NCBI RefSeq assembly: GCF_002080415.1
Contig: NZ_CP020474.1
Location: forward strand, 2,803,501-2,867,500
Origin: Roseovarius mucosus
Lineage (GTDB): Bacteria > Pseudomonadota > Alphaproteobacteria > Rhodobacterales > Rhodobacteraceae
Direction of reading: 5' to 3'
Length of the DNA: 64,000 nt
Part shown: positions 8,116 to 15,832 of the stretch, piece after piece
How the letters are laid out: every line of letters starts with the position of its first letter
Position numbering within the stretch: position 1 is the first letter of the stretch
Program-made: the position numbers and the translations under genes
The notes under the pieces: model-generated
Databases searched by the model: none
Told to the model about the DNA's origin: nothing
Seen by the model: only the letters and a program-made list of their open reading frames with translations

Positions 8116-9270
8116 ATGATCCGCTATCCCAGAAATTTGCGTGGCTACGGCCCAAACGCCCCCGATCCGCACTGGCCCGGTGGGGCGCGGATCGCGGTGC
8201 AATTCGTGCTCAACTACGAAGAGGGCGGTGAAAACTGCCTGCTGCATGGCGATGCCGCGTCAGAGGCATTTCTGTCGGATATTCCGGGGGCCACGCCTTG
8301 GCCCGGTCAGCGCCATTGGAATATGGAATCGATCTATGACTACGGCGCGCGCGCGGGGTTCTGGCGGCTGCATCGCCTCTTCACCGGGATGGGCGTTCCG
8401 CTGACCATATACGGCGTCGCCTCAGCCCTTGCGCGCAGCCCCGAACAGGTCGCCGCCATGCAAGAGGCCGACTGGGAAATCGCCAGCCATGGTCTTAAAT
8501 GGGTCGATCACAAAGACATGCCCGAGGCCGAGGAACGTGCCGCCATCGCCGAGGCGGTGCGCCTGCATACAGAGGTGACCGGCACCCGCCCACGCGGCTG
8601 GTATACAGGCCGATGCAGCGTCAATACCGTGCGCCTTGTCGCCGAAGAGGGCGGCTTTGATTACATCTCGGATTGCTATGACGATGACCTGCCGCATTGG
8701 ATGGAATTCGGCACCTGCGATCAGCTGATGATCCCCTATACGCTTGAATGCAACGACATGCGCTTTGCCGCGTCGCCCGGATGGGTCACGGGCCGCGACT
8801 TTGAATCCTACCTGACCGATACCTTTGACACGCTCTATGCCGAAGGGCAGGCGGGTGCCCCCCGGATGATGACCGTGGGCCTGCATTGCCGCCTGATTGG
8901 CCGGCCGGGCAAAATAGCGGGCCTGCGCCGCTTTATCGACCATGTGCAGCGTCACACAGACGTTTGGTGCCCCCGCCGGATCGACATTGCCGATCACTGG
9001 GCGGCCACACATCCGCACCGCCGCTTTGAGCGTCCCAGCCAGATGGACCACGCGCGCTTTGTAGAGGTGTTCGGCCCGCTGCTGCCCGCCCCGTGGATCG
9101 CGGACCGCGCATGGCAGATAGAGCTTGGCCCCGCCCATGACACTGCGGTGGGTCTGCTCAACGCCTTTAGCCGGATACTCCGACAGGCCACCCCGTCCGA
9201 ACGCGGCGACCTGACCTGTGCCGCGCTTGAGGCGCAGACTTTGCCCCGCCTACAGGCGCTTTTGCCATGA
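8116..9270 (+). CDS. puuE: PuuE-type allantoinase with a truncated OHCU decarboxylase domain
   Basis: The product has 384 residues. Residues 1-310 form a cofactor-independent PuuE allantoinase of the polysaccharide deacetylase fold: it starts YPRNLRGYGPNAPDPHWPGG, and contains NYEEGGENCLLHGD and the ASHGLKWVDH and GLHCRLIGRPG motifs. It hydrolyses allantoin to allantoate. Residues 315-384 (FVEVFGPLLPAPWIADRAW, then LLNAFSRILRQATPSERGDL) resemble only the start of an OHCU decarboxylase (UraD) domain. The usual catalytic HPDL stretch is absent and the next gene begins inside the stop. GGAGG lies 8 bases before the ATG. Confidence 0.88.
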   Translation: MIRYPRNLRGYGPNAPDPHWPGGARIAVQFVLNYEEGGENCLLHGDAASEAFLSDIPGATPWPGQRHWNMESIYDYGARAGFWRLHRLFTGMGVPLTIYGVASALARSPEQVAAMQEADWEIASHGLKWVDHKDMPEAEERAAIAEAVRLHTEVTGTRPRGWYTGRCSVNTVRLVAEEGGFDYISDCYDDDLPHWMEFGTCDQLMIPYTLECNDMRFAASPGWVTGRDFESYLTDTFDTLYAEGQAGAPRMMTVGLHCRLIGRPGKIAGLRRFIDHVQRHTDVWCPRRIDIADHWAATHPHRRFERPSQMDHARFVEVFGPLLPAPWIADRAWQIELGPAHDTAVGLLNAFSRILRQATPSERGDLTCAALEAQTLPRLQALLP

Positions 9271-9764
9271 CCGGCGCAGGCCTCATAGCCCAACCGCTGA
9301 CCGCCGCCGCCTTTGCCCCCTACGGCGATGTTCTTGAGGTGGCGGGCGCCCCCGACCGGATGATCAATGCGAACCTCTGCGGGCGGTTCCACGACCGCGC
9401 GCGGCTCGAATTTCTCGACGGGCGCGCCGGTATCAGCCTTTTTGATGCCGAGGCCCGGCACCTTCCCTATGCGCTCGACCTGATGGAACGGCACCCTCTG
9501 GGCTCTCAGGCGTTCATCCCGCTCGACAACGTGCCAATGCTGATCTGCGTGGCCGCGGATACCCATGGCCGCCCCACCACCCCGCGCGCCTTTCTCAGCC
9601 AGCCGGGGCAGGGGATCAATCTCCTGCGCAATGTCTGGCACGGCGTGCTGGCCCCCATCGGGCGGGCCGGGCGCTATGCGGTGATCGACCGGATCGGCCC
9701 CGGTGACAATCTCGAAGAATATCACTTTGACCAGCCTCTGACCGTGGAAGGACCACAGCCATGA
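9267..9764 (+). CDS. allA: Ureidoglycolate lyase AllA
   Basis: The product has 165 residues, normal for AllA. It begins with the family pattern LTAAAFAPYGDVLE, and has FIPLDNVPMLICVA and GINLLRNVWHGVLAP, where the histidine belongs to the conserved cupin-like active site. It splits ureidoglycolate into glyoxylate and urea, the last step of allantoin breakdown. Its ATG overlaps the puuE stop (ATGA) and its stop overlaps the allE start in the same way, so the three genes are translationally coupled. Confidence 0.93.
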   Translation: MTGAGLIAQPLTAAAFAPYGDVLEVAGAPDRMINANLCGRFHDRARLEFLDGRAGISLFDAEARHLPYALDLMERHPLGSQAFIPLDNVPMLICVAADTHGRPTTPRAFLSQPGQGINLLRNVWHGVLAPIGRAGRYAVIDRIGPGDNLEEYHFDQPLTVEGPQP

Positions 9765-10579
9765 CCAAGCGCAGCTATTACACCCCCCAAGGCGGCCTGC
9801 CGCCGCAAACCCAGCTTTTGACGGGGCGCGCCGTCTTTACCGAGGCCTATGCCGTGATCCCGCGCGGCACCATGAGCGATATCGTCACCAGCTATCTGCC
9901 CTTCTGGGACAAGGCGCGCTTCTGGGTTCTGGCGCGGCCCCTCTCGGGCTTTGCCGAGACCTTCTCGCAATATATCGCCGAGGTGCAGCCGGGCGGTGGC
10001 TCGGATCAGCCCGAAACCGAACAGGGGGTCGAGGCCGCGCTTTTCGTGGTCGAAGGCGCGCTGCGCCTGACAGTGGACGGGCAGGCGCATGAGATGACGG
10101 AGGGCGGCTTTGCCTATATCCCGCCGGGCACCCCGTGGACGCTGCGCAACACAGGCGATACAGCCGTCAAGTTCCACTGGCTGCGCAAGGCCTATCAAGC
10201 GGTGTCCGGTCTCGACCATCCGCCGGTGATGGTCGTCAACGAAAACGACATCGCGCCAGTGCCGATGCCCGACACCGATGGCGGCTGGGCCACGACCCGT
10301 TTCATGGACCCCGCCGACCTGCGTCACGACATGCATATCACCGTCGTTACCTTTCAGCCCGGCGCAGTGATCCCCTTTGCCGAAACGCATGTGATGGAAC
10401 ACGGGCTTTACGTGCTGGAGGGCAAGGCGGTCTACCGCCTCAATCAGGATTGGGTCGAGGTCGAGGCGGGCGATTTCATGTGGCTGCGCGCCTTCTGCCC
10501 GCAGGCCTGTTACGCGGGCGGTCCAGGGCCGTTTCGCTATCTGCTCTACAAGGATGTGAACCGGCATATGGCGTTGTGA
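9761..10579 (+). CDS. allE: (S)-ureidoglycine aminohydrolase, double cupin (AllE/YlbA)
   Basis: The product has 272 residues with two cupin domains, about residues 65-135 and 185-265. The second contains FAETHVMEHGLYVLEGKAVY, which carries the manganese-binding His/Glu/Gln set of AllE. It releases ammonia from (S)-ureidoglycine to give (S)-ureidoglycolate, the AllA substrate. It overlaps allA by 4 bases. The preceding enzyme in the route, allantoate amidohydrolase (AllC) or an allantoicase, is not in this window. Confidence 0.92.
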   Translation: MTKRSYYTPQGGLPPQTQLLTGRAVFTEAYAVIPRGTMSDIVTSYLPFWDKARFWVLARPLSGFAETFSQYIAEVQPGGGSDQPETEQGVEAALFVVEGALRLTVDGQAHEMTEGGFAYIPPGTPWTLRNTGDTAVKFHWLRKAYQAVSGLDHPPVMVVNENDIAPVPMPDTDGGWATTRFMDPADLRHDMHITVVTFQPGAVIPFAETHVMEHGLYVLEGKAVYRLNQDWVEVEAGDFMWLRAFCPQACYAGGPGPFRYLLYKDVNRHMAL

Positions 10580-10581
10580 TA

Positions 10582-10626
10582 CGGGGGCGCTGCCCCCGGA
10601 CCCCCGAGGTATTTCGGGCCAGATGA
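10582..10626. repeat. Dispersed intergenic repeat, copy 1 (hairpin plus conserved tail)
   Basis: A hairpin with CGGGGGC / GCCCCCG arms at 10582-10598 is followed by the conserved-looking tail GACCCCCGAGGTATTTCGGG and CCAGATGAA. Related pieces occur at 37693-37737 and 39161-39189. From general knowledge, similar GC hairpin plus tail units recur between genes in Roseobacter-group genomes. Here it sits after allE and may end or attenuate that operon. Confidence 0.6.
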
Positions 10627-10671
10627 AACGTCAGAGAAAATCCAAAAATGCGATCGGTCAGGGAGGACGGA

Positions 10672-12114
10672 ATGACAAGCATAGACCACGGGCATGTGCC
10701 CACAGGCAACACGATGGACCCAGAGGGAAACACCCTCAATCCGGTTGGCGCGAATGAGAAAACATGGGGCTGGTTCGCCATCTTCAACGTTTGGGCCAAT
10801 GACGTGCAGTCGCTCTTTGGCTATTCGCTCGTGGCGTCGCTTTTCATCTCGTACGGGGTCAGCGGCTGGACCGCCTTTGCCGCCCTTATCGCGGCGGGGC
10901 TCTTTACCATGTGGATGGTCAACCTTTCAGGGGCGGCGGGCGAGAAATACGGCATCCCCTATCCGGTGCTGGCCCGTGCCAGCCTTGGCACCAGCGGCGC
11001 GAAACTGCCCGCGATCCTGCGTGCGACCGTGGCGGTGTTCTGGTACGGCGTGCAGGTCTATTTTGCCTCAACGGCGGTGGCGCTCCTGATCCGCTCGATC
11101 ACCGGCGCGAGCGGCGGCGCGGAAATCCTCGGTCTCACCGGTATCGACTGGCTGTCGTTCTTCATCGTCTGGGCCTTTCACATCGTGATCTTCTGGCGCG
11201 GCATGAACTGGGTCGAGACCTTTCTCAACATCGCGGGCCCCTTCGTGTATCTTGTGATGATCGGCCTAGTTATCGTGCTCTGGCAACGCTCTGACGGGCA
11301 ACTTCTGTCCGCCGCAGGCACGATCTTTGCCAATCCGGACGCGAGCTTTGCCAGTGAATTCAACGGGTTTGTCGCCATTGTCGGCACTATGGTGGCCTAT
11401 TTCGCAGCCGTGATGATCAACTTCAGCGACTTTTCCCGCTATGCCAAGGACCGACCCACCATGCTCTTGGGCAACCTCACCGGCCTACCTTTCAACATGA
11501 TCCTCTTCTCGGCACTGGCGCTTCTGACCACGGCGGGGGCCGCGGTGGTCTTTGGCGAGGAAATCACCAACCCGAGCGAGATTGTCGAGCGCACCGATTC
11601 TGTGCTTTTGGGCATCATCGCCGCGATCACCTTTTTTGCCGCAACCGTTGGCATCAACCTTGTTGCCAATTTCATCCCGGCTGTAAACGGCATCGCCAAT
11701 CTCGCCCCCGGCAAGATCAGCTTTCGTCAGGCGGGGCTGATTACGTCGGCCTTCGCGCTTATCATCGGCGGGCTCTGGACAAGTTTCATCAGCGAATTCG
11801 GCATCGGCGGCTTTGTCAACACATTGGGTGCGACGCTGGCCCCGATCTTTGGCATCATGATCGTGGATTTCTATGTTCACCGCAAAGGCCATCTCGACCT
11901 TGACGATCTCTACGACATGCAAGGCGGGCGCTATCACTATCAGGACGGCTGGAACCGCACGGCGGTGATGGCCTTTGGCCTCGCGGCGGTCTTTTCGGTG
12001 GCAACCGTCTGGGTGCCGTGGTTCGGCTTTCTCTCGGGCTATAACTGGGTGATCGGCGCAGTCTTGGGCGGCGGGCTCTACACCCTGCTGGCCAAGAGCC
12101 CCGCACGGGTCTAG
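10672..12114 (+). CDS. NCS1-family cation symporter (second ureide/nucleobase transporter)
   Basis: The product has 480 residues with about twelve membrane helices. NEKTWGWFAIFNVWANDVQS near residue 25 matches the NCS1 entry segment, and NFSDFSRYAKD near residue 255 the substrate loop. It likely imports allantoin, uracil, cytosine or another purine product; substrate is not decidable by eye. ATG 10672 has GGAGG 6 bases upstream and is preferred to 10648. It is separated from allE by the dispersed repeat. Compared with the transporter at 6658-8034 it is a distinct NCS1 subtype, not a recent duplicate. Confidence 0.86.
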   Translation: MTSIDHGHVPTGNTMDPEGNTLNPVGANEKTWGWFAIFNVWANDVQSLFGYSLVASLFISYGVSGWTAFAALIAAGLFTMWMVNLSGAAGEKYGIPYPVLARASLGTSGAKLPAILRATVAVFWYGVQVYFASTAVALLIRSITGASGGAEILGLTGIDWLSFFIVWAFHIVIFWRGMNWVETFLNIAGPFVYLVMIGLVIVLWQRSDGQLLSAAGTIFANPDASFASEFNGFVAIVGTMVAYFAAVMINFSDFSRYAKDRPTMLLGNLTGLPFNMILFSALALLTTAGAAVVFGEEITNPSEIVERTDSVLLGIIAAITFFAATVGINLVANFIPAVNGIANLAPGKISFRQAGLITSAFALIIGGLWTSFISEFGIGGFVNTLGATLAPIFGIMIVDFYVHRKGHLDLDDLYDMQGGRYHYQDGWNRTAVMAFGLAAVFSVATVWVPWFGFLSGYNWVIGAVLGGGLYTLLAKSPARV

Positions 12115-12211
12115 GCCCCACGCCCTACGCGGCGGGCCGGCACAAAACCCTGTGCCCGCCGCATTCAAACCCCTTGCGTTGGCCCCGCCGCTTGGCTATC
12201 ACGCAGCCCAC

Positions 12212-12287
<76 letters not shown>

Positions 12288-12659
12288 TCCCCACTTTCTC
12301 AATGCTTTCATGTGCTTGGCACTGCCCTCTTCGCTAGTCGCGCAGGGATTTACTGTTCTTTGCCAATGGTGTGTTTCCGTCTGCGCCCGCATGGCCGCTT
12401 TGGGTGTGGCGCGCAAACTCGGGTCAGGCGTCAGGGTCGTTGTGCGATCCTTCCGGGTCAAGGGCACCGCAATGTCTTCCAGATCGTTTCGTCTGCCCAA
12501 TGATCAGCGCTTCAACTCCTACAAATCTCGCCTTGTAAGGCGGGGTTCGGATGCTCTGGTGAAATAAACTTTGGGCGGTCTGAAACTTTTGCGTCTTGGC
12601 TGACGTGGCTTTCCCATCAGCGGCTCAGACGAGCCTTTGACAACAAGGGAGAACGACAA
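12288..12659. other. Intergenic stretch without a supported gene
   Basis: Reading frames here cross the tRNA or lack a ribosome-binding site and show no recognisable protein. The only structure is a short palindrome, CGCCTTGTAAGGCG at 12529-12542, about 120 bases before the fasciclin gene, which could be an operator. The promoter of the fasciclin gene should lie at roughly 12560-12640. Confidence 0.5.
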
Positions 12660-13208
12660 ATGACCTTCAAGACCTTTCTGAGCACGGCCACCGCCATTGC
12701 CCTTGGCACTGCCGTTTATGCCGCCAATCCAACAGTCGGCGGCGCGCCGATGCTCGTAGAGCGCAACATCATCGAGAATGCTGTCAATTCGCCGGTCCAC
12801 ACGACGCTGGTTGCGGCGGTGAAAGCCGCCGATCTGGTCGACACATTGCAGGGGCCGGGGCCGTTTACCGTGTTCGCGCCGGTGAACGATGCGTTTGCGG
12901 CCCTGCCCGCCGGCACGGTCGACACGCTGCTGATGCCAGAGAACAAGGCCATGCTGCAAAAGGTCCTGACGGCTCATGTGGTTGCCGGTGACTGGTCTGC
13001 CGCCGATATCATCGCCGCCGCGCGCGCCAGCAAAGATGGCTTTTACCACTTCAACGCCGTGTCGGGCGACGCGCTGTCGGCGCAGGTCAAAGGCAACAAC
13101 GTCTACATCCTTGATGAAAGCGGCAATGCGGCCCGTGTAACGGTGGCGGATGTAGACCAATCCAACGGCGTGATCCACGTGATCAACGCTGTTCTCGTGC
13201 CAAAGTAA
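12660..13208 (+). CDS. Secreted fasciclin (FAS1) domain protein
   Basis: The product has 182 residues. A signal peptide of about 21 residues (ends AVYA) is followed by one FAS1 domain covering the rest. The family blocks are present: TTLVAAVKAADLVDTLQGPG, FTVFAPVNDAFAALP, and the closing GVIHVINAVLVPK. FAS1 proteins act at the cell surface or in the periplasm in adhesion or stress responses. A strong GGGAG precedes the ATG. It stands alone, with a terminator-like hairpin after its stop. Confidence 0.93.
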   Translation: MTFKTFLSTATAIALGTAVYAANPTVGGAPMLVERNIIENAVNSPVHTTLVAAVKAADLVDTLQGPGPFTVFAPVNDAFAALPAGTVDTLLMPENKAMLQKVLTAHVVAGDWSAADIIAAARASKDGFYHFNAVSGDALSAQVKGNNVYILDESGNAARVTVADVDQSNGVIHVINAVLVPK

Positions 13209-13233
13209 TACCCCCACACTGGCACGGGATCTG

Positions 13234-13264
13234 CCCCTCCGCCGCACGGATGGCGGGGGGGTTT
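13234..13264 (+). terminator. Terminator hairpin after the fasciclin gene
   Basis: CCCCTCCGCC pairs with GGCGGGGGGG (one G-T pair) across an 8-base loop, followed by TTT. It lies 25 bases after the fasciclin stop and before the convergent threonine aldolase gene. The T-run is short. Confidence 0.6.
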
Positions 13265-13338
13265 ACGCAGCTTGATGCGGTTACACTTTCTGAAAACCCA
13301 TGCGCGCGCCGATCGGTGTCGGGTGAGCGTCGGTCGCC

Positions 13339-14385
13339 TCAGCCTCGCGCAATCTCCAGAAACCGTGCGATCTGTTGCTCTGTCACAGACCAATCGCACA
13401 CGAACCGCGCCATCAAGGGCTCGTCTGCGGCCCCGCTCTCTAGCGGCCCTTCGTAGAGCCCATAGACCGCCCCTGCCGCCTTGAGGCGCTGATGCGTGGC
13501 GCGGGGCAGGCGGGCAAAGATCATGTTGACGTCGCGCCCAAACACCATCTCAGCCCCCGGCACATCGCGCAATCCAGCCTCTAACAGCGCGGCGCGGGCA
13601 TTGGCCTCTTGTGCGGTGCGCAGCCACAGGTGCTCGCGCAGATACCCCAGCATCTGCGCCGACAAATACCGATGCTTTGACACCAGATGCGCCGACCGTT
13701 TGCGCCGCAACTCGAATTCCCAGGCATTCTCGGGGTTAAAGAAAATCACCGCCTCAACGCCCAGACAGCCATTCTTGGTGCCGCCCATGGATACCGCGTC
13801 AATACCCACCTTCCATGTCATTTCCGCAGGGGTACAGCCCAAGGCCGCCACCGCATTGGCAAAGCGCGCCCCGTCCATATAGCAGGGCAGCCCGTGACCG
13901 CGCGCGATCCCGCAGAGCGCCGCAATCTCGGCGCAGGTGTAAATGCGCCCGCGCTCTGTTGCCTGCGTCAGGGCCAGCGGCCCATGCTGCGGATTATGCA
14001 CATCGCCCGCGGGCCAGAGCGCAATCGCGCGGGCCAGATCCTCGGGCGTCATCTTGTCCGCCTCGCCCACAAGGCTTAGCTTGGCCCCGCCGGTGAAAAA
14101 CTCGGGCGCGTTGCATTCATCGGTGTGGATATGCGCCAGCGGCGTGCAAAACACCGTCTGCCAGGGCTCGGACAGCGTGGCCAATGCCAGCGCATTGGCC
14201 GCTGTGCCGGTGGCCACCAGATAAACGCTGGCTTGCGGGGCCTCGAACACATCGCGCAGCCGGTCTCGCACCTCGTTCATCGGTGCGTCTGTGCCATAAG
14301 AGGGCATATGCCCGATATTGACCTCCGCCATCGCCTGCATCACGCCGGGCAATGCCGGGCCGGAATTGTCAGAGGCGAATTGCAT
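13339..14385 (-). CDS. ltaE: Low-specificity L-threonine aldolase
   Basis: The product has 348 residues, normal for the family. It begins FASDNSGPALPGVM, and the PLP-binding lysine is K204 in SMGGTKNGCLG. It is a PLP enzyme cleaving threonine or allo-threonine to glycine and acetaldehyde. ATG 14385 is chosen because the conserved N-terminus begins there and it overlaps the stop of the upstream gene (TGATG). It is the last gene of a ribF-ycgN-ltaE run on the minus strand. Confidence 0.93.
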   Translation of the reverse strand: MQFASDNSGPALPGVMQAMAEVNIGHMPSYGTDAPMNEVRDRLRDVFEAPQASVYLVATGTAANALALATLSEPWQTVFCTPLAHIHTDECNAPEFFTGGAKLSLVGEADKMTPEDLARAIALWPAGDVHNPQHGPLALTQATERGRIYTCAEIAALCGIARGHGLPCYMDGARFANAVAALGCTPAEMTWKVGIDAVSMGGTKNGCLGVEAVIFFNPENAWEFELRRKRSAHLVSKHRYLSAQMLGYLREHLWLRTAQEANARAALLEAGLRDVPGAEMVFGRDVNMIFARLPRATHQRLKAAGAVYGLYEGPLESGAADEPLMARFVCDWSVTEQQIARFLEIARG

Positions 14386-14855
14386 CAGAGCGGCTCCTCG
14401 ATGATGTGATCTTCCCAATCCTCTTCGGGCACCTCGAATTCGGGCAGGGTGCGGTGCCGCATCGACACGCCCGCCTCATGCACGCTGTTCGCATCCCCGG
14501 AAATCAGCGGGTGCCAGTCAAACAGCGGCTTGCCCAGATACAGCAGCTTGTAAGCGCAGGTTTCCGGCAGCCAATAGGCATGGCTTTCAATCGTATGCGG
14601 CTTGAGCGTGATGCATTCGGGCACGAATTGATGCCGGATCGGATATTGCGCACAGAGACAACTGGTGTCGTCAAACAGACGACAGGCCACGCGGGTAAAG
14701 GCCACCTCGCCGCTCTCCTCATCCTCCAGCTTGTTCATGCAGCATTTGCCGCACCCATCGCACAGCGCCTCCCATTCCGCGCGCGTCATGCGGTCAAGGC
14801 GGGTTGTCTCCCAATAGCGCGGGCGCAATCCGCTGCGATTGATAGGCTCACTCAT
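14385..14855 (-). CDS. YcgN/UPF0260-family cysteine-cluster protein
   Basis: The product has 156 residues. A dense cysteine set, C32, C35, C38 and C39 (CDGCGKCCMNKLED) plus C58, C66, C68 and C81, matches the UPF0260/YkgJ zinc- or iron-chelating cluster family, whose reaction is unknown. It is probably cytosolic. It overlaps ribF by 3 bases at the start and ltaE by 3 at the end, so translation of all three is probably coupled. ATG 14855 is preferred over an upstream start inside ribF. Confidence 0.9.
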   Translation of the reverse strand: MSEPINRSGLRPRYWETTRLDRMTRAEWEALCDGCGKCCMNKLEDEESGEVAFTRVACRLFDDTSCLCAQYPIRHQFVPECITLKPHTIESHAYWLPETCAYKLLYLGKPLFDWHPLISGDANSVHEAGVSMRHRTLPEFEVPEEDWEDHIIEEPL

Positions 14856-15790
14856 AATGCGGCCAAAACGCTGCGAGCGCGCAGGCAATCGGCATCCATC
14901 TGCGCGATGAATGCTTCCAGGCTGTCGAATGTGGCCTCGGGGCGCAGGTATTCTATCAGCCCGACCGACAGGTTGGCCCCATAAAGATCGCCGGTAAAGT
15001 CAAAGATGAAGGTCTCGATATTGGCCTCTTCGCCCTGAAACATCGGCCGCACGCCCAGTGAGGCCGCGCCGTGATACTGCCCCTTATGCGGCCCATCCAG
15101 CACATCGACCAGCACCGCATAAATCCCGAACTTGGGCGGATGCAGCCCCTTGATCGACATATTGGCCGTGGGATAGCCCAGCGTGCGCCCCCGCTGCTCG
15201 CCGCCAATCACCGGCCCGTCGATCCGGTGCCAATGGCCCAGCATGGCCGCAGCGGCGCGTGGCGCGCCTTCGCTCAGCGCGGCACGGATCGCGGTCGAGG
15301 ACACTTGCCCGCTTTCGCCCTCCAACAGCGTGGCGATGGTCACGCCAAACCCCATCTCGTCGCCAAACTCTTGCAGTATTGCGGCATTGCCCGCCCGTCC
15401 CTTGCCAAAACAGAAATCCGACCCCACCACCACATGCTTCAGGCCCAGCCCATCACGAATGACATTTTCCGCAAAGGCGCGCGGGCTCAGCGCCGCCAGA
15501 CCCGCGTTGAACTTGATCTCATAAAGCCGCTCAACCCCCAGCTTTTGCAGCCGATGCGCCCGCGCTTCGCGGCCCATGAGGCGAAAGGGGGGCGCGTCAG
15601 GCGCAAAATACTCGCGCGGATGCGGCTCGAATGTCAGGATACCCAAAGGCGCACCGATGCGCTCTCCCGCCGCGCGCGCCAGTTCGATCACCGACCGATG
15701 GCCAATATGGACACCATCGAAATTGCCGATGGCGACGCTCGCGCCCCGGTCGGCGTCGGTGACATAGGTGTAATCACGGATGATACGCAT
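14852..15790 (-). CDS. ribF: Bifunctional riboflavin kinase / FAD synthetase RibF
   Basis: The product has 312 residues. The N-terminal nucleotidyltransferase domain has IGNFDGVHIGHRSVI (residues 21-35). The C-terminal riboflavin kinase domain has GRTLGYPTANM and GVRPMF, with FIFDF before the end. It phosphorylates riboflavin to FMN and adenylates FMN to FAD in the cytosol. The start at 15790 puts the conserved RIIRDY segment at the N-terminus. It is the first of the three coupled genes. Confidence 0.95.
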   Translation of the reverse strand: MRIIRDYTYVTDADRGASVAIGNFDGVHIGHRSVIELARAAGERIGAPLGILTFEPHPREYFAPDAPPFRLMGREARAHRLQKLGVERLYEIKFNAGLAALSPRAFAENVIRDGLGLKHVVVGSDFCFGKGRAGNAAILQEFGDEMGFGVTIATLLEGESGQVSSTAIRAALSEGAPRAAAAMLGHWHRIDGPVIGGEQRGRTLGYPTANMSIKGLHPPKFGIYAVLVDVLDGPHKGQYHGAASLGVRPMFQGEEANIETFIFDFTGDLYGANLSVGLIEYLRPEATFDSLEAFIAQMDADCLRARSVLAAL

Positions 15791-15832
15791 GGCCAGAGGG
15801 GTAGCGCCGCAGCGCCGCCGGTGCAAGAGCGT

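Noticed and set aside
13220..13236. TGGCACG-N4-CTGC, like a sigma-54 promoter
   Set aside because: One mismatch in the -12 element, and it lies between a gene end and its terminator with no downstream gene on that strand.
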